64,000 nt of DNA, from positions 1,240,001-1,304,000 of the forward strand of contig JAPWGK010000006.1 of assembly GCA_029641185.1 (NCBI GenBank). The letters run 5' to 3'. This document shows positions 1 through 11,452 of the stretch, one piece after another. The position numbers were made by a program, and so were the translations under genes. Below the pieces are notes generated by a model. It did not search any database. It was not told the origin of the DNA and worked only from the letters and a program-made list of their open reading frames with translations. The first letter of the stretch is position 1, and the number at the start of each line of letters is the position of its first letter. The stretch comes from Pseudofabraea citricarpa (Eukaryota; Ascomycota; Leotiomycetes; Helotiales; Dermateaceae).

Positions 1-383
1 ACTCCGCACATTTCCAAGACTTTCATTTTAGCTATCCAACCCATCTCTTCTCGTTGAGCCTTCATGCTGCCGTCGTATCTCTCTTTCTCCAGTCTTCCTA
101 GACCACCAATCATTTCACCAATTATAGCACGGCCACAGCCCTTTCCGACCTTCGCGAGATTATCTTCCACTCCAGAAACATCTTCTCTCATCTGCAGTAT
201 TGTCTCGGCGGTACCGAGTAGCTGTCGGTAGCTACCGCCGACCAATATTCGTAGTCGTTCATTCTTGTCATCAAGCGCGCTTGTTAGAGACCGATGAAAC
301 TGTCGAACTTGAGGAAGTGGATGGTGGAAAGCCTCGGAGGCAGAGAGCGTAGTTGAAGGGTCTAGAGTCTTTGCAGTGGCCAT
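1..383 (-). CDS. COG1: COG complex subunit 1 (COG1), N-terminal part
   Basis: Partial gene running off the left edge; 127 complete codons are visible from an ATG at 383-381, open to position 1. COG1 is a lobe A subunit of the conserved oligomeric Golgi complex, which tethers vesicles in retrograde transport within the Golgi. The N-terminus fits the Vps51/COG1 family: a short lead with HHPLPQVRQFHRSL (about residues 20-33), then LRILVGGSYRQLLGTAETIL (about 43-62) and a coiled-coil-like stretch with MREDVSGVEDNL. These are the hallmark helices of the family, recalled rather than searched. It is divergent from the GH127-like gene, with 486 bp between the two starts. The rest of the protein lies outside the window, so completeness cannot be judged. 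Confidence 0.8.
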   Translation of the reverse strand, partial: MATAKTLDPSTTLSASEAFHHPLPQVRQFHRSLTSALDDKNERLRILVGGSYRQLLGTAETILQMREDVSGVEDNLAKVGKGCGRAIIGEMIGGLGRLEKERYDGSMKAQREEMGWIAKMKVLEMCG

Positions 384-869
384 TGTGAGTGTTCAAGGCT
401 GTGGATGTTCGTGGGATTGACTCGGAGAAAATCAATTGATGGAAGAAATTCAAACACGGTATAGTTGGGCCATCACCAGCACTAATCTTAAAATTGACTC
501 GAAAGCGGCAGCTTGCAGTTGAATGCTTATGATCTCTTGTTCGACGCTCAGGACAAATGTAGAGGAGCAATCCAACGTGGCCCGTGTTACGCACTAGTCA
601 CAAGGCTGAGAGGCGAGGCTGAACCCCAGGTCCTCGTCCTGCTCGCTTACCCCACTTTCAGGACTGACCATCCTCGCGGAATCCCCTTCCTTCTCACCTT
701 CTACTTTCAGTCTGATCTTCAATCCCAATATTAAATGCCGGCCTCGTAATGCATTTAGGCTTTTGTGGACATTTATATAAAAGCATGCCTCATGCTGGTC
801 AGAGGCCGTGTTCACTTGAGCCCGTAATTCTGGCCTCGCTAGCCACGAAGTGAGACTCCTCAAAGGAAA
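384..869. other. Divergent intergenic region between COG1 and the GH127-like gene
   Basis: 486 bp shared upstream region. Short frames occur on both strands but none has coding character. A TATA-like element lies on the plus-strand side, listed separately. Confidence 0.6.
774..783 (+). promoter_or_regulatory. TATA-like element upstream of the GH127-like gene
   Basis: TATATAAAAG lies 87 bp upstream of the proposed ATG at 870. The distance suits an inducible fungal promoter with a short leader. No transcript data are available. Confidence 0.45.
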
Positions 870-3160
870 ATGTTTTTCTCTCGCATCAGCATTGCGATCG
901 CCTCAATCTTGCCGACCCAAGTGTTATTGAAGCCAGAGAGTGCATGTCCGTGATACTCGTCTTCAACTATTCGCGTATCTAACAATTGATAGTGCTTCCC
1001 TTCGTCTTCAATCCGCTTCCGCTAGGATCTATCAAACCCCAAGGATGGATCCGAGACCAAATGGAACTCATGGCAGAGGGCCTCGCCGGCCATCAATTTG
1101 AATTCTATCGTTTTGTCAAGGACAGCTCTTGGACTGGTGGAGATCAAGAATATTCTACACTAAATGAAGCCTGGCCATATTGGTTCAATGGTATAGTCCC
1201 TCTAGCTTATGGATTGGATGACGACCGATTGAAGCAACAAGTCCATCAAGCTGTGGACTATATTCTGTCGAATCAGTACGAAGATGGATGGATTGGTCCG
1301 GAAAGCACACCACAAACCAGGATGTTGTGGCCCCGAACTCTGGTTATGATGGGCCTGACACAATATCTTGAAGCCGAGCCTGATCAAATCTCATACGTTC
1401 TACCAAAAATATATAAATTCATGGAATTGGTTCATTCGATGCTAGCAGATGATTACCTGGGTTATTTAGGAAGACCAGACAGTAAATTCGACTACCACTG
1501 GGGCATCACTCGATCTCAAGATATGATTATCTCTCTTCAATGGCTCTACGATAATCACCCTCAAGGCAATGAGAATCTTCTTCTGGAAATCATGACTTTT
1601 TACAATGAAAAGGCATGGGACTGGGCATACTTTTACAGTGATGATGTATTCCCAAAGGAAGATTTAGACATCGTCCCTCCACTGAACGATGACCTATTTT
1701 GGTATTTCCATGGCGTGAACTCAGCAATGGGACTGAAAGCAGGCGCGGTAGTTCGCAGGTTAACACACAACGAGAGTTTGGCGCAAACAACTCGTAGAGG
1801 TATTGACTGGACATTCTTGTATCACGGTTCACCATCGGGGTCAATTATCGGTACGTGGCAATTCCTTTTTGGTCTAGAGAATTAGCTTAGGCGTTATAAT
1901 ATGTCAAAGATTCCATCGACTTCGTAAAATATGCTAATAACCAAGAAAGGCGACGAACCTTGGTCAGGATTGTCTCCTTCTAGAGGCTCTGAGCTATGTA
2001 CGACTGTTGAAACAATATACTCGCTTGGCTATCTTTATCGGGCTTTTGGAGATTGGCAGTATTCTGATCGCGCCGAGTTAGCAGCTTTCAACGCTCTACC
2101 GGCAGCTGTAAGTCCGGACTGGTGGTCTCACCAATATATGAGCCAGATCAATCAGGTTTGTAGAATTTGTTATGTGCAGATGAATCAGTACTGAATTTTG
2201 CTTAGCCATATTCCCGAGATCTTGGTGACACGCCCTTCGAGAATGTAAACTCGCTGGGTCAAACCTTTGGGTTGGAGCCAGATTACCCCTGTTGCACTGT
2301 CAACCACCATCAAGGGTATTATCACCTCCTAGAAAATTCACACTGCTGACAATACCAGGTTTCCAAAGTTTCTGGCTTCGTCATATGTCAAAGTCGGCCG
2401 CCAAGGTATCGGGCATGGTATGCTGAGTCCTTCAAAACTCTCTACAATACTCGACGATGGTGCTCATATTACAATTGATTGCCAAACCACTTATCCGTTT
2501 AGCGATAAACTCACATACACCATCGAATCAACAAGCTCTTTCGACTTCTTTATTAAAGTTCCACAATGGGCAATTGAATCGGCATCTTTTGTTCAGGTCA
2601 ATGATAGGACTCCTCAAAATGTCGACCCAGATGTCATGAGCGGGATGCATAGTCTATCACTTCCAGCCGGAACAACCACAATTCAGTATAGCCTCGGCAC
2701 TACGACCAGGATTATTCCTCGACAGCGGGACACGGTATCAATCTACCATGGTGCTTTGCTATATGCGATTCATATCCCTTACACTGAGGAAGCCAGCAGT
2801 CCAAAAGACTACCGAACTCAAGAGCCTATCCCATCAAAATGGTTACATCCGAAAGCAAAAGATCACACTCTGACAAATACCACTTCGTGGAATTTTGCCA
2901 TTGATCCAGCGACTTTGAGATTCTCTTCCAGCAATGACAGTGGGCCGTTAGCAAACCCCCTATTCGCTTCTGGGGCGCCACCGACGGAGTTTAAAGTCAT
3001 GGGCTGTGAGATATCGTGGGGTATATATAAGGGTGCTCCTGCTGATCCACCCCTCCCAGAGGACAGAGAGTGCCTGGGTGAATTCCTTGAACTTACTATG
3101 ATTCCTTACGGCGCCTCGAAATTGCATATGGCTGAACTGCCAACTATCAAATACCAGTAG
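870..3160 (+). CDS. Secreted GH127-like (DUF1680) glycoside hydrolase, beta-L-arabinofuranosidase type
   Basis: Five exons: 870-945, 993-1850, 1950-2155, 2206-2315, 2359-3160; 683 aa. Exon 1 supplies an ATG and a hydrophobic signal peptide (MFFSRISIAIASIL); the longest uninterrupted frame from 986 has no ATG start, so the spliced start is preferred. Intron 1 has a weak GTCCGT donor but a good CTAAC branch. Visible family marks are SIKPQGWIRDQ near the N-terminus, GSELC with Glu326 and Cys328, and PCCTVNHHQG with Cys409-Cys410. In characterised GH127 enzymes an E-x-C pair and a C-C pair bind Zn2+, and one Cys is the nucleophile; all four residues are kept here. The likely role is release of beta-L-arabinofuranose from plant or glycoprotein glycans outside the cell. 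The exact substrate is not certain, because fungal DUF1680 members are poorly characterised. Confidence 0.82.
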
Positions 3161-3919
3161 ATCTGGTGGTAGAATTTCCTCCTTTAGTTCTCCAGTTCGT
3201 GAAAAGTCTACGGTCGAGATGAGTCTATTTGACTCGCGAAACATGATTTCAAATTAAGGTTTGGGTCAACGGAGATGGAGGCAGAGGACAGAAAAGTGAA
3301 ACAACAATGAAGTAGCGACTTGGTTACGAAGAGGCTGTAGTTCTTGGTAGAGAGCAACGTGGAAAAAGTGTATGAGGACAAACTGTGGGAGTACATGGAT
3401 GCAGTTAGTAGGTCTGACGATTAAATCTAGCGAGAGAAGCCGACAAGTGAAGAATTTCAAAATGCAGTTTAACAACGCAGGGTTGGCAAAAACAATTGGT
3501 TTGCTTTTAACTTTTTCTGGCCTCTTTGTACAATCGTTCAAGATTTGAATTGCTCGGGATTGGTATCCGAATTCTACAAAATCAACACACCGGCACCTTA
3601 TCTTTGCATCGGAACCAGATCCCGAGTGTGACTCGGAAGAGAAAAGGGGTACGCTCGCTTACATTCGGCTACATCACGTGGAGCTCCTCCCCCACTCTCG
3701 TCACTACCATGCATCGTGAGCTTCCTAGCATCGGCGGCTTTCTTACACTCTTCATCTTCTCAGTCACTTTCCAGAAACACGAAATCTCTTTCTCAAACAC
3801 AAGCACCCAATTTCAAGAATCCAGAGGCCACCCAAAAGAAAATCAGGATCCAAGGAAGAAAAGAGCAAGGAGATTGATCTGTCACGCAAGGGCAGGAAAA
3901 GAAAAAGAGAAAAGGAATC
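3161..3919. other. Intergenic region upstream of the DapA-family aldolase
   Basis: 759 bp without a supported gene. A CACGTG box lies at 3675-3680, next to a pyrimidine-rich stretch. The only longer plus-strand frame (3526-4305) runs out of frame into the aldolase gene and looks like chance. Confidence 0.55.
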
Positions 3920-4864
3920 ATGTCGGCCCCGCTACCCCACGTTCCCAAAGCGGGAATCTGGTGCCCAGCAGTCACGCTGTACAAGGACGACCAGCTGGAC
4001 CTGGACTCGCAAGCCAAATACTTTGCGTATCTGGCGAGCACTGGGCTGACGGGCCTGGTCATCCTCGGCACCAATGCGGAAGCCTTCCTCCTCACCACAG
4101 CCGAGCGAAAGGCGCTCATCTCAACGGCGCGCAAAGCAGTCGGGCCCTCGTTTCCCTTGATGGCCGGCTGCGGAGCCCATTCCACGGCGCAGACGCTGGA
4201 GAACATCAACGATGCCGCGGAAGCTGGCGCCAGCTACGTGCTCGTGCTGCCGCCGGCCTACTTCGGGAAGGCGACCACGCCCAAGGTGATCCGGAACTTC
4301 TTTGACGAGGTCGCTACGAAGAGCCCTCTGCCCGTGGTCATCTATAACTTCCCTGGCGTGTGCAACGGCGTTGATCTCGACTCGGAGATCATTGCCGAGC
4401 TCGGCAAGAAGCACAAGAACATCGTGGGTGTCAAGCTCACCTGTGGAAGCGTGGGCAAGATCACGAGACTCAATGCTTCTTTCACCCCGGACGAGTTCTC
4501 GACCTTTGGAGGACAGTCGGACTTCCTGATCGGAGGTTTGAGCGTCGGCTCTGCGGGTTGCATTGCGGCTTTCGCAAATGTCTTCCCCAAGATCGTCGTT
4601 AAGATCTATGATCTCTACAAGGCCGGTAACTACAAGGAGGCCTTGGAACTGCACGGCAAGGCAGCTGTTGCAGAGAGCTGTTGTAAGCTTGGGATCGCGG
4701 CGACCAAGTATGCGGCTGCTTTGACCAGCGGAAAAGCTGCTGGGATCGATGATATTGTGGAGAGGATGGTTCCACGGAGACCGTATGAGGCTCCCTCGGC
4801 TGACGTAAAGAAGGTTGTCGAGACTTCGTTGAAGGACTTGCTAAATGTGGAACTGGCTTTGTGA
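3920..4864 (+). CDS. DapA/NAL-family aldolase, possibly L-threo-3-deoxy-hexulosonate aldolase
   Basis: Intronless, 314 aa, the usual length for the DHDPS/N-acetylneuraminate lyase TIM-barrel family. Visible active-site parts are GTNAE (50-54, matching the GTTGE loop of DapA), Tyr142 in IYNFPGVCNG, and the Schiff-base Lys172 in GVKLTCG. Fungi make lysine by the aminoadipate route, so a DapA role is unlikely. The best-known fungal members cleave L-threo-3-deoxy-hexulosonate to pyruvate and L-glyceraldehyde, the last aldolase step of D-galacturonate catabolism (gaaC/LGA1). Relatives acting on 4-hydroxy-2-oxoglutarate or related keto-acids remain possible. It has no signal peptide, so it should be cytosolic. 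It lies 759 bp downstream of the GH127-like gene on the same strand, a loose link to pectin and hemicellulose use. Confidence 0.75.
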   Translation: MSAPLPHVPKAGIWCPAVTLYKDDQLDLDSQAKYFAYLASTGLTGLVILGTNAEAFLLTTAERKALISTARKAVGPSFPLMAGCGAHSTAQTLENINDAAEAGASYVLVLPPAYFGKATTPKVIRNFFDEVATKSPLPVVIYNFPGVCNGVDLDSEIIAELGKKHKNIVGVKLTCGSVGKITRLNASFTPDEFSTFGGQSDFLIGGLSVGSAGCIAAFANVFPKIVVKIYDLYKAGNYKEALELHGKAAVAESCCKLGIAATKYAAALTSGKAAGIDDIVERMVPRRPYEAPSADVKKVVETSLKDLLNVELAL

Positions 4865-6003
4865 TTAGATGCATAATAGAGCATAGAAAGCGTAGACCCA
4901 CATCACTTCGTACAACTTTGTGCTTAACGACATGGCATTGCATTACTGCTGCGACAAGCGTATGCTGATTGGGCGGTCGCTTAATTTCCGAGGAAGTTAA
5001 AACCTAATTGTACAAGCTCCGGATTACACACTCATATCAACGCAATTCACCATGAAGACGGCGCCTATCCCCTCCACTCAAAATTCCAAACTCTGATTTA
5101 TAATGGCTTTAAATTAACAAGAAAAAAAGCCATCTTTTGTAGTGAGGTTATATTATATTTCTTACGACTGAGCGGCTTAACAATTGCTACTTTGTGATTG
5201 GGAGTGTGACACGAAGACAGAGGACATTCGATGAGAAAGAGGTGTAATATATGTTGCCCCAGATCATCTGATCTGGTCTTGGGAGAAAAAAAAAAGAAAA
5301 AAAAAGAGCGATAGGGGTTCAATATATGCGGACAGAGGTGCTACGCTCAAGTCCGTGTAGCAGCCCTTCGAAGAGCCTGCTTATGAGCTTCGTTCCCTCA
5401 AGATGATACAAGGCGATAGATTATGCAACAATTATCTGATTTAGAGGAGAGAAGATACAGAAGTGGAATATTATTATAACTAAAAGTTGACAGCTACATA
5501 CACAGAAATGAAGAGTGAAGTGAAGAATCATTACCAGATTTGACCAGCAGACAAAGAGACTCAACTATTCCATCTCCAACACTAGGAAGGAGTAGAAATT
5601 TCCTTCAAAGGAAGGGCTGACATGGAGGAAAAGAGTCTTCTATCTAAAAAGGGTTCGTTCATAAGAAAGAAGAGAAAAGGAAGTAATTTCCGCATGGAAA
5701 AATCCAGAAGAATCGTCGACAATCTCCAAAATCTGCCCTCTTTCGTGTCCTGGTGTCCTACGCGCGAATAGATAAATCTCCAAATGGGTATTTCGCCACC
5801 CCTCGTTCCATTTCCTTGCTTTCGCTTTCCCATTAAATACAACATACAAATTCCAAATCACAAACATCAAGAACAAATTCAAATTCTCCACCAGCGCCGC
5901 TTTGTTACGATGGTTTGGTTTGATCCATCGGGAAGGTCGTTAAATAGTCGTTAGTCGTCTCTTTGTTTCAAATTCAGATAATTCCGGATCATAAGATATT
6001 GTT
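4865..6003. other. Convergent intergenic region, AT-rich
   Basis: 1.1 kb between the 3' ends of the aldolase gene (plus) and the PH-domain gene (minus). It is AT-rich, with an A-rich run at about 5286-5306. No frame here has coding character. Confidence 0.55.
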
Positions 6004-7997
6004 TTATAAGAAGCCGCCACTTTCGTTGCCAAAAACTCCCACACTGCCTCGCCAGCCACATCTCTTGTCTCGTAAATCGGGTGACACCGGGCCAGAACCC
6101 CCACGGAGAGTCACACTGTTTCTTAGTCCGCTGCGTCCTGGAGCGTCCTCGCTAACTTCACCGGCATAGCTCATCTCACTGCTTCCTCGCTTAGAATGCT
6201 GACTTGTCGAACTGGAGCTGGCGTTTGTCTGAACTAGTAAAAGCGAGCTGGTACTGCTCAGTCTTCTTGCAAATTCGGTGAAGCTTAGTCGCTTGACGCT
6301 GTTCGACGAATTTCGCTTGTCCTTTTCTGCTGTCACAGAAAGACTGCTGTGATCACGAACTGTAGGTACGGCAGCAGTGGACATGGAACGGGAGGGTAGG
6401 GCGAGGGAATTCGGTCGCGAGTTATTGCCTGTACGTGGTCGTAAGCCGCCTGATGACTCAACGCTTCCATGGAAAGCGGACATAGCTTGCTGATTAAGAA
6501 ATGGAATAGGTGGACTTCTTGGTGTGGGAGATAGTGGTCGGCTGTTTGGCGAAGATGGTGTACGCCGACCAGATATGTAATCCAACGCTCGTTGAGCGGG
6601 TGTCGGAATTACAATGCCTTCGTCTTCTAGATGCAGTCCCTCTGCGTCCTCATCGTCGTCTTCTTCAACCTCATCATAGTCAGACTCTTCGGAATCTTCT
6701 TCTAGCTCCCAACCTTGAATATTCTTCGGGTCAAGTCTTGAGCTAGAGTATCTCTGCTCTTTCTTTTCGTCTACTTCTTTCATCAGCGCCTCGAATCTAG
6801 CGATGCTACTAATTTGCTCCTCATCCTTGTCTTGGACACGGTCACTACCAGGTATGACTCTGTTCTTAAATGCTCTGTCTAATATTGTCTCTCGAGGTCC
6901 TGGTGGAGTGGAAGCAATTCCGCCGGGTGGGGCTGCGGAAGCGATGCTGTTGCTGCCTCTTGTGTGGGATGACAAAGCAGAAGAACGGCCTTGTGAAGCC
7001 CAACCATCGATAGCTTGCATATCATAGCCTACAGTCGAGGCAGGCGATGGAAGGTCAGAGGGGAGTACCGTCGTATAGTGATGCTGATGTGAAACGCTAA
7101 AGCCCATAGGAGGTTGTGAGCTGGCTTGTGACGACAGGTCTGACCGTCTTGATCTCAAGCTAGGAGAAGGGGATATCAAGGCGGATGGTCTTTCCCGTTG
7201 AGCATTTGGATAAGTGCTTACAGTCTGGTTAGAGACCGCACGCTGGTAATCTGGTCTTTGGCTTGAGCTCAAGGGACGACCGTCTCGGGAAGCGAAGGGA
7301 TTGGTGAAAGTACTGAATGCAGGACTGATTGGACTGAGAACATCCTCCCTTGGAAGTAAAGATTCCATGATTGGCTTTAACGCAATCTGCCAGTCATATA
7401 TGTTATAACGTTCTTCCGGAACTGTTCGAAATAAGAGGGTGTTCGCCCAGGGATCTTTCGAGGAAGTAAGACCACCAGTCCTACTTGATCTCCGCTTTCG
7501 TTGCTTGTCCGTCTCGATGTCAGGCTTCAGGTTGATCACTAGAGTAGGCACTGAAGGGCTCTGTTTCCGATGTTGCACAGATTGAACGTCGCAGGTGTCA
7601 AACGAAGAAACCGGATGTTGCGCAATAAATTCCCAATCGCCCTGGACCACTTTAGTATATTTCCATAGCCCCGCCTGTCTCTCCTTACCTTTGCCTTGTA
7701 GATAGAAACGTATAAACCGGCCGGGGTTGATTCTGAAATGTCTGCGAGACTTGGTTTGGACGACGACGCCTTTAATCCCTTGCGCGCATTTGCTATCCGT
7801 CCCATCGAGGCTGATCGTGGCAGAACGGTTTCTGGAGGGGTTGCTATGCGAGCAGCGCTGCCCAGCACAATGTAGCGAGGCTGCCAATGTTCCACGTCAG
7901 TTGGGAGACGACTCGTTGAATCCGCAGGTCTAACCTTCCAAAGTGCCCTTCCGATCAGGCTGCTGCGCTCTGGCGGCACCATCATAAAGCCCTCCAT
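6004..7997 (-). CDS. PH-domain-like protein with long disordered tail
   Basis: Two exons: 7997-7689 and 7641-6004; 648 aa. The apparent frame change is explained by a 47-nt intron (GTAAGG donor, TACTAA branch, acceptor CAG at 7642) that joins LYVSIYKAK to GDWEFIAQHP. The first 160 or so residues resemble a pleckstrin-homology fold: LIGRALWKVRPAD, HWQPRYIVLGSAARI, VSSFDTCDVQSVQ, a basic loop KQRKRRSS, and a final helix with ERYNIYDWQIALKP. The remainder is Ser/Pro-rich and low in order, with an acidic patch (EEDSEESDYDEVEEDDDEDAE, about residues 415-435) and many SP/TP sites. A membrane-lipid or scaffold role is a reasonable inference. The protein belongs to no named family that I recognise. 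Its 5' side faces almost 6 kb of non-coding DNA. Confidence 0.72.
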
Positions 7998-8452
7998 GGC
8001 GGGGAAGGTTGTTGGATTGTAGTCGAGGAAGTTTCTCCGCAGCCTCTTCTACCCGGACCCTCTCTCCAGCTCGGCGATAAAGACAGTGGTCAAGAGGTCA
8101 AAAGCGACGACAAAACATGATATCATGTACAGTACGGCATGCAGAGGTAAAGGAGCGTGGGTGGGAGGTATTTGCGAGAACTGAGGAGGAAGACTGAAGG
8201 TGGAGAGACGAAGTACGAAATTCGAGATGAGATGAGATGCGATGCGGGTTTGTATAGGGAAGATCCCGTTTGTCATAAAGAAATGCAACGAATGAAGATG
8301 CAGCTAAGATTAACCGCTAACGGAGCCACAAACGCTAAGATCCCAGGCACACCGCGCACAAGACACAAGCCTGGCAGACCGCTTCGCAGTTCGCACATCG
8401 CTCCCTGGCTACGGGGCATCGGCTTGCTGGGCACGCTGGGGGGGAGGGCAGA

Positions 8453-8489
8453 GGGGCGCTGGGGGCACTGGGGGCACTGGGGGCGCTGG
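8453..8489. repeat. Short G-rich tandem repeat
   Basis: About 3.5 copies of a 10-nt unit GGGGGCACTG, ending in a diverged copy (GGGGGCGCTGG). The G-runs on the plus strand could form a quadruplex. Confidence 0.6.
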
Positions 8490-8695
8490 AGACTTGCCTG
8501 CTTCAGGCATGTACAGAGGCTTCAGGGCCACCACCAACACTACGGCCAGGCACTGTGCACGCTAACCCTGCACCAACTGGCACTATCTCCCACCAACTCC
8601 CAACTCCTCCTGTTGTGCTGCTGCGGCTCGAATCTGGAAGACGGTCCAGCGTGCGGTATGACTGGAGTGGCTGAACACCACTATCGTTGTTATGG

Positions 8696-8773
8696 AGATG
8701 ATGGGATGCTGAGATGCTGAGACGCTGAGGTGCTGTGCTGAGGTGCTGAGGTGCTGAGATGATGAGATGATGC
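8696..8773. repeat. GATGCTGA/GGTGCTGA minisatellite
   Basis: Degenerate 8-nt repeats of the type GATGCTGA and GGTGCTGA over about 78 bp, grading into GATGAGAT repeats. Non-coding. Confidence 0.65.
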
Positions 8774-11398
8774 TCCGGTAGCACAGTCTCATGTACACGA
8801 CAATGCGAAGACCACAAATTAAGACACCAGGACGCATGCTTCCTGCTTCCAGCTTCCAGGGCCACCAATATTGTGTCATCGCAGCTTTCTCTTCTTACTT
8901 CTGACCGTGACCCGGCACTTTCACCCTTCATGCAAGCTCTATAAACCCCCTGGTCGATATCCCCGTCCTATCAACATCAGTCAAAATGGCCCATTCATCC
9001 ATATTGATGTACCACAATCCAACCAAACAACTCTAGCGATACCCGAGCCTCTGTTCACTCCGACTGGTAATAGGCACACCACATTGCCCAAAGGCACAAA
9101 GTCAGTTTATTAAGTAGCAACCGTTCTGCTAAACTCGTTCCTCGGCAGTCGTTTCCAAGGACCAATGACATGCTGCGACGACGTCTTGATAACCCCGTCC
9201 ACCTCGTCCTCATCGTCTCCCTCCCTCGCCCCCTTCTCAGGACCCTTCTGACCCTGATCGTCATAAATGCCAGACCGAAGTCCCGTCTGATCGTATCTAT
9301 GCAACAAGTCCATGGTTGCTGGTACCGTAGCCCGGTACCGATTGCTCATACTTATCACACCGGTCCACGTTCCTCTTTCACAGCTCTTGTTCCGAGGGCA
9401 GCTTATCCAAATTATCCAATAGCCCGATTGTCCTCTTGGCCACCATCATGGACTTACACGTCTCGGACCTCTGCCCTGCATTAGCTCAAGACTTCTCCAG
9501 AGTAGAGCTAACCCCCTCCAAGCTCCATCGGGTTGGGAGGTCATGACATGTCGTTTACCACACCATGGTTTGCCTTTGCACATGGTAATGTTCGCAGTTG
9601 CAACAGGTCGAAGGCAGTCTTTGCAGACTCTTATCCATCAGTTCTCAGGTGTCTCTACCTTGAGAGTCTGCACATCGGCCAATCATCCACACGATAGTGC
9701 TTATCCGTGTAAACTCTAATAACCATGGACCCCCTCATCGTGCAATGGTCCCCTGGCTGCTGAGGTGCCTCCCCGTTGCTCCCCTCCCTTTCTTCCGTCC
9801 CGAAACCCCGTATTGTGTCGTTCTCCATAATTTGCGCTGGCCTTTACCGCTCGCCGCTCGTTGTCGCAGATGATGTACTGGATGAGGGTCGGTGAAGGCC
9901 GATGTGCAGATTCCAGGGGCGTGGTTACATCTCTCTCCCTCCAACGTAGGGTACGGTACCAGTTGTCATTGTGTCAAACAGTCACATCGAGCTCGTTACT
10001 GATGCCACTGCACCTGAGCCTTGAGCCCTCTTGGCCGCGGGTCCGTCTGTCGGTCGTCAGCGCTCCCTGCACGTCGTTGCAAGGGGCAGCGAATCTTGCT
10101 CGGCTCGGTTGGAGGGTCAGGGACAGTAAGCTCCATCTAGAATTCTTCTTTCGGAGTTCGGGCCACGTTGGCTTCAGGGGTTGGTCGCTGCTAGTGCAAG
10201 GCTAGTGTTTTTTCTTGTTGTTTTTGCGCCGAGGGTTGAGAATCTCGAGATTGATTGATGCTCGCTTCTTGCGGCCCGTCTCTATCCTCGACGCACCGAG
10301 TGGAGCAGAATTTAAAGTAAAAGCGGATGCCCTGGCCAGTGTAACCTCGGGGTTGCTTGTACACAGACGATACCACGATAACCACTGCCTGTCGCGCGCA
10401 CAGAGAGCACCATGGCCTGGCTCTGGGATTCTGGGAAACATGGCCGACGTGGTACTGTACGGGATGGTTCCACCAGCGACGACGGATGCTATGATGATCC
10501 TCAGATCCTTCTGTCTTCTGTCGTATTGGTGACATGTTCCTTAATAATCAGCAAGGTTCGGACTACAAGGCGTAGTGGTATTGCTGGAGCCTGGAGCCTG
10601 GAGCATCATCGCTCATCGACGAAGTTGAACGAAGAGAGTCTCAACAGACGAGACGGCGTGAAGACTCTGAGCAGTGACCACTGAGTCGTCTTTGTTTTTG
10701 ACTCAAGCGAGAGAGGCGTGCGCCGCCCCTGGGACTGCTTCGGTGATGGTGAGGATAGGGGCCGCTTCCTTGTAGCCTCAACAACGGAGATGAATCAACA
10801 AAGTCTACAAGGTTGCTACCAAGGACGATCTTTGCTTTGAGTTTTTTCTTCTCCAAAGGGAGGATAAGAGCAAGACCAATGAGCAATAATCTGTAGGGTA
10901 TTTGAGACACTGGTAAGTACTAGCTGTAGGTCCTGTACATGTACCGTACGTACCCTCAATCCCAACTTCCCAAGTCGACAGAACTATATCGCTAACCACT
11001 TTCTTCATTGCAACACCCAGTTTGACTCTGATTCCACGGAAAATATCGAAACAATATGATAATCCTCCGGCTAATCCAAAGCTCTCTTCACGTTGTCTGT
11101 TGAAAAGCGATCAAGGCGTCTGTAGTGTAACCAGCGCTGTACCCACGTGATACGGAGCACAAAAGCCCCTCTTGAGTGACTGAGTCGTGGTGCGACGAAA
11201 CACAATGCACAAAGCACATAGGCCAGAACACAAAGGCAAGCCCGCCGAGCTTGCCAATGTCTCCCAGCAACAGGTCGAAAAGTCCACGAGGTTGTCAGCA
11301 GACCCGGACCGGATTGAAAGAAGAAATCATTAACGATGATGCATGCATAAAGCGCCTCTCGAAACGGGGCTTATGCAGGGTGCGCATGCATATGTATT

Positions 11399-11452
11399 GT
11401 ACAGTACTACTGTATGTACAGTAGTGTACAGTACAGTACAGTACAGTACAGG
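11399..11452. repeat. Palindromic CAGTA microsatellite
   Basis: A GTACAGTACTACTGTA arm meets TACAGTAGTGTACAGTAC across a 2-nt centre, then continues as repeated ACAGT units. It is self-complementary and could extrude a hairpin. Confidence 0.65.

Noticed and set aside
271..594. 107-codon minus frame overlapping COG1
   Set aside because: The COG1 reading starting at 383 carries the family motifs in another frame; this one is a shadow.
3526..4305. 259-codon plus frame overlapping the aldolase
   Set aside because: Its second half is the +1-type shadow of the aldolase gene and its first half is promoter sequence.
7539..7997. Possible frameshift in the PH-domain gene
   Set aside because: A normal 47-nt intron with branch site restores one frame; no pseudogene call is needed.
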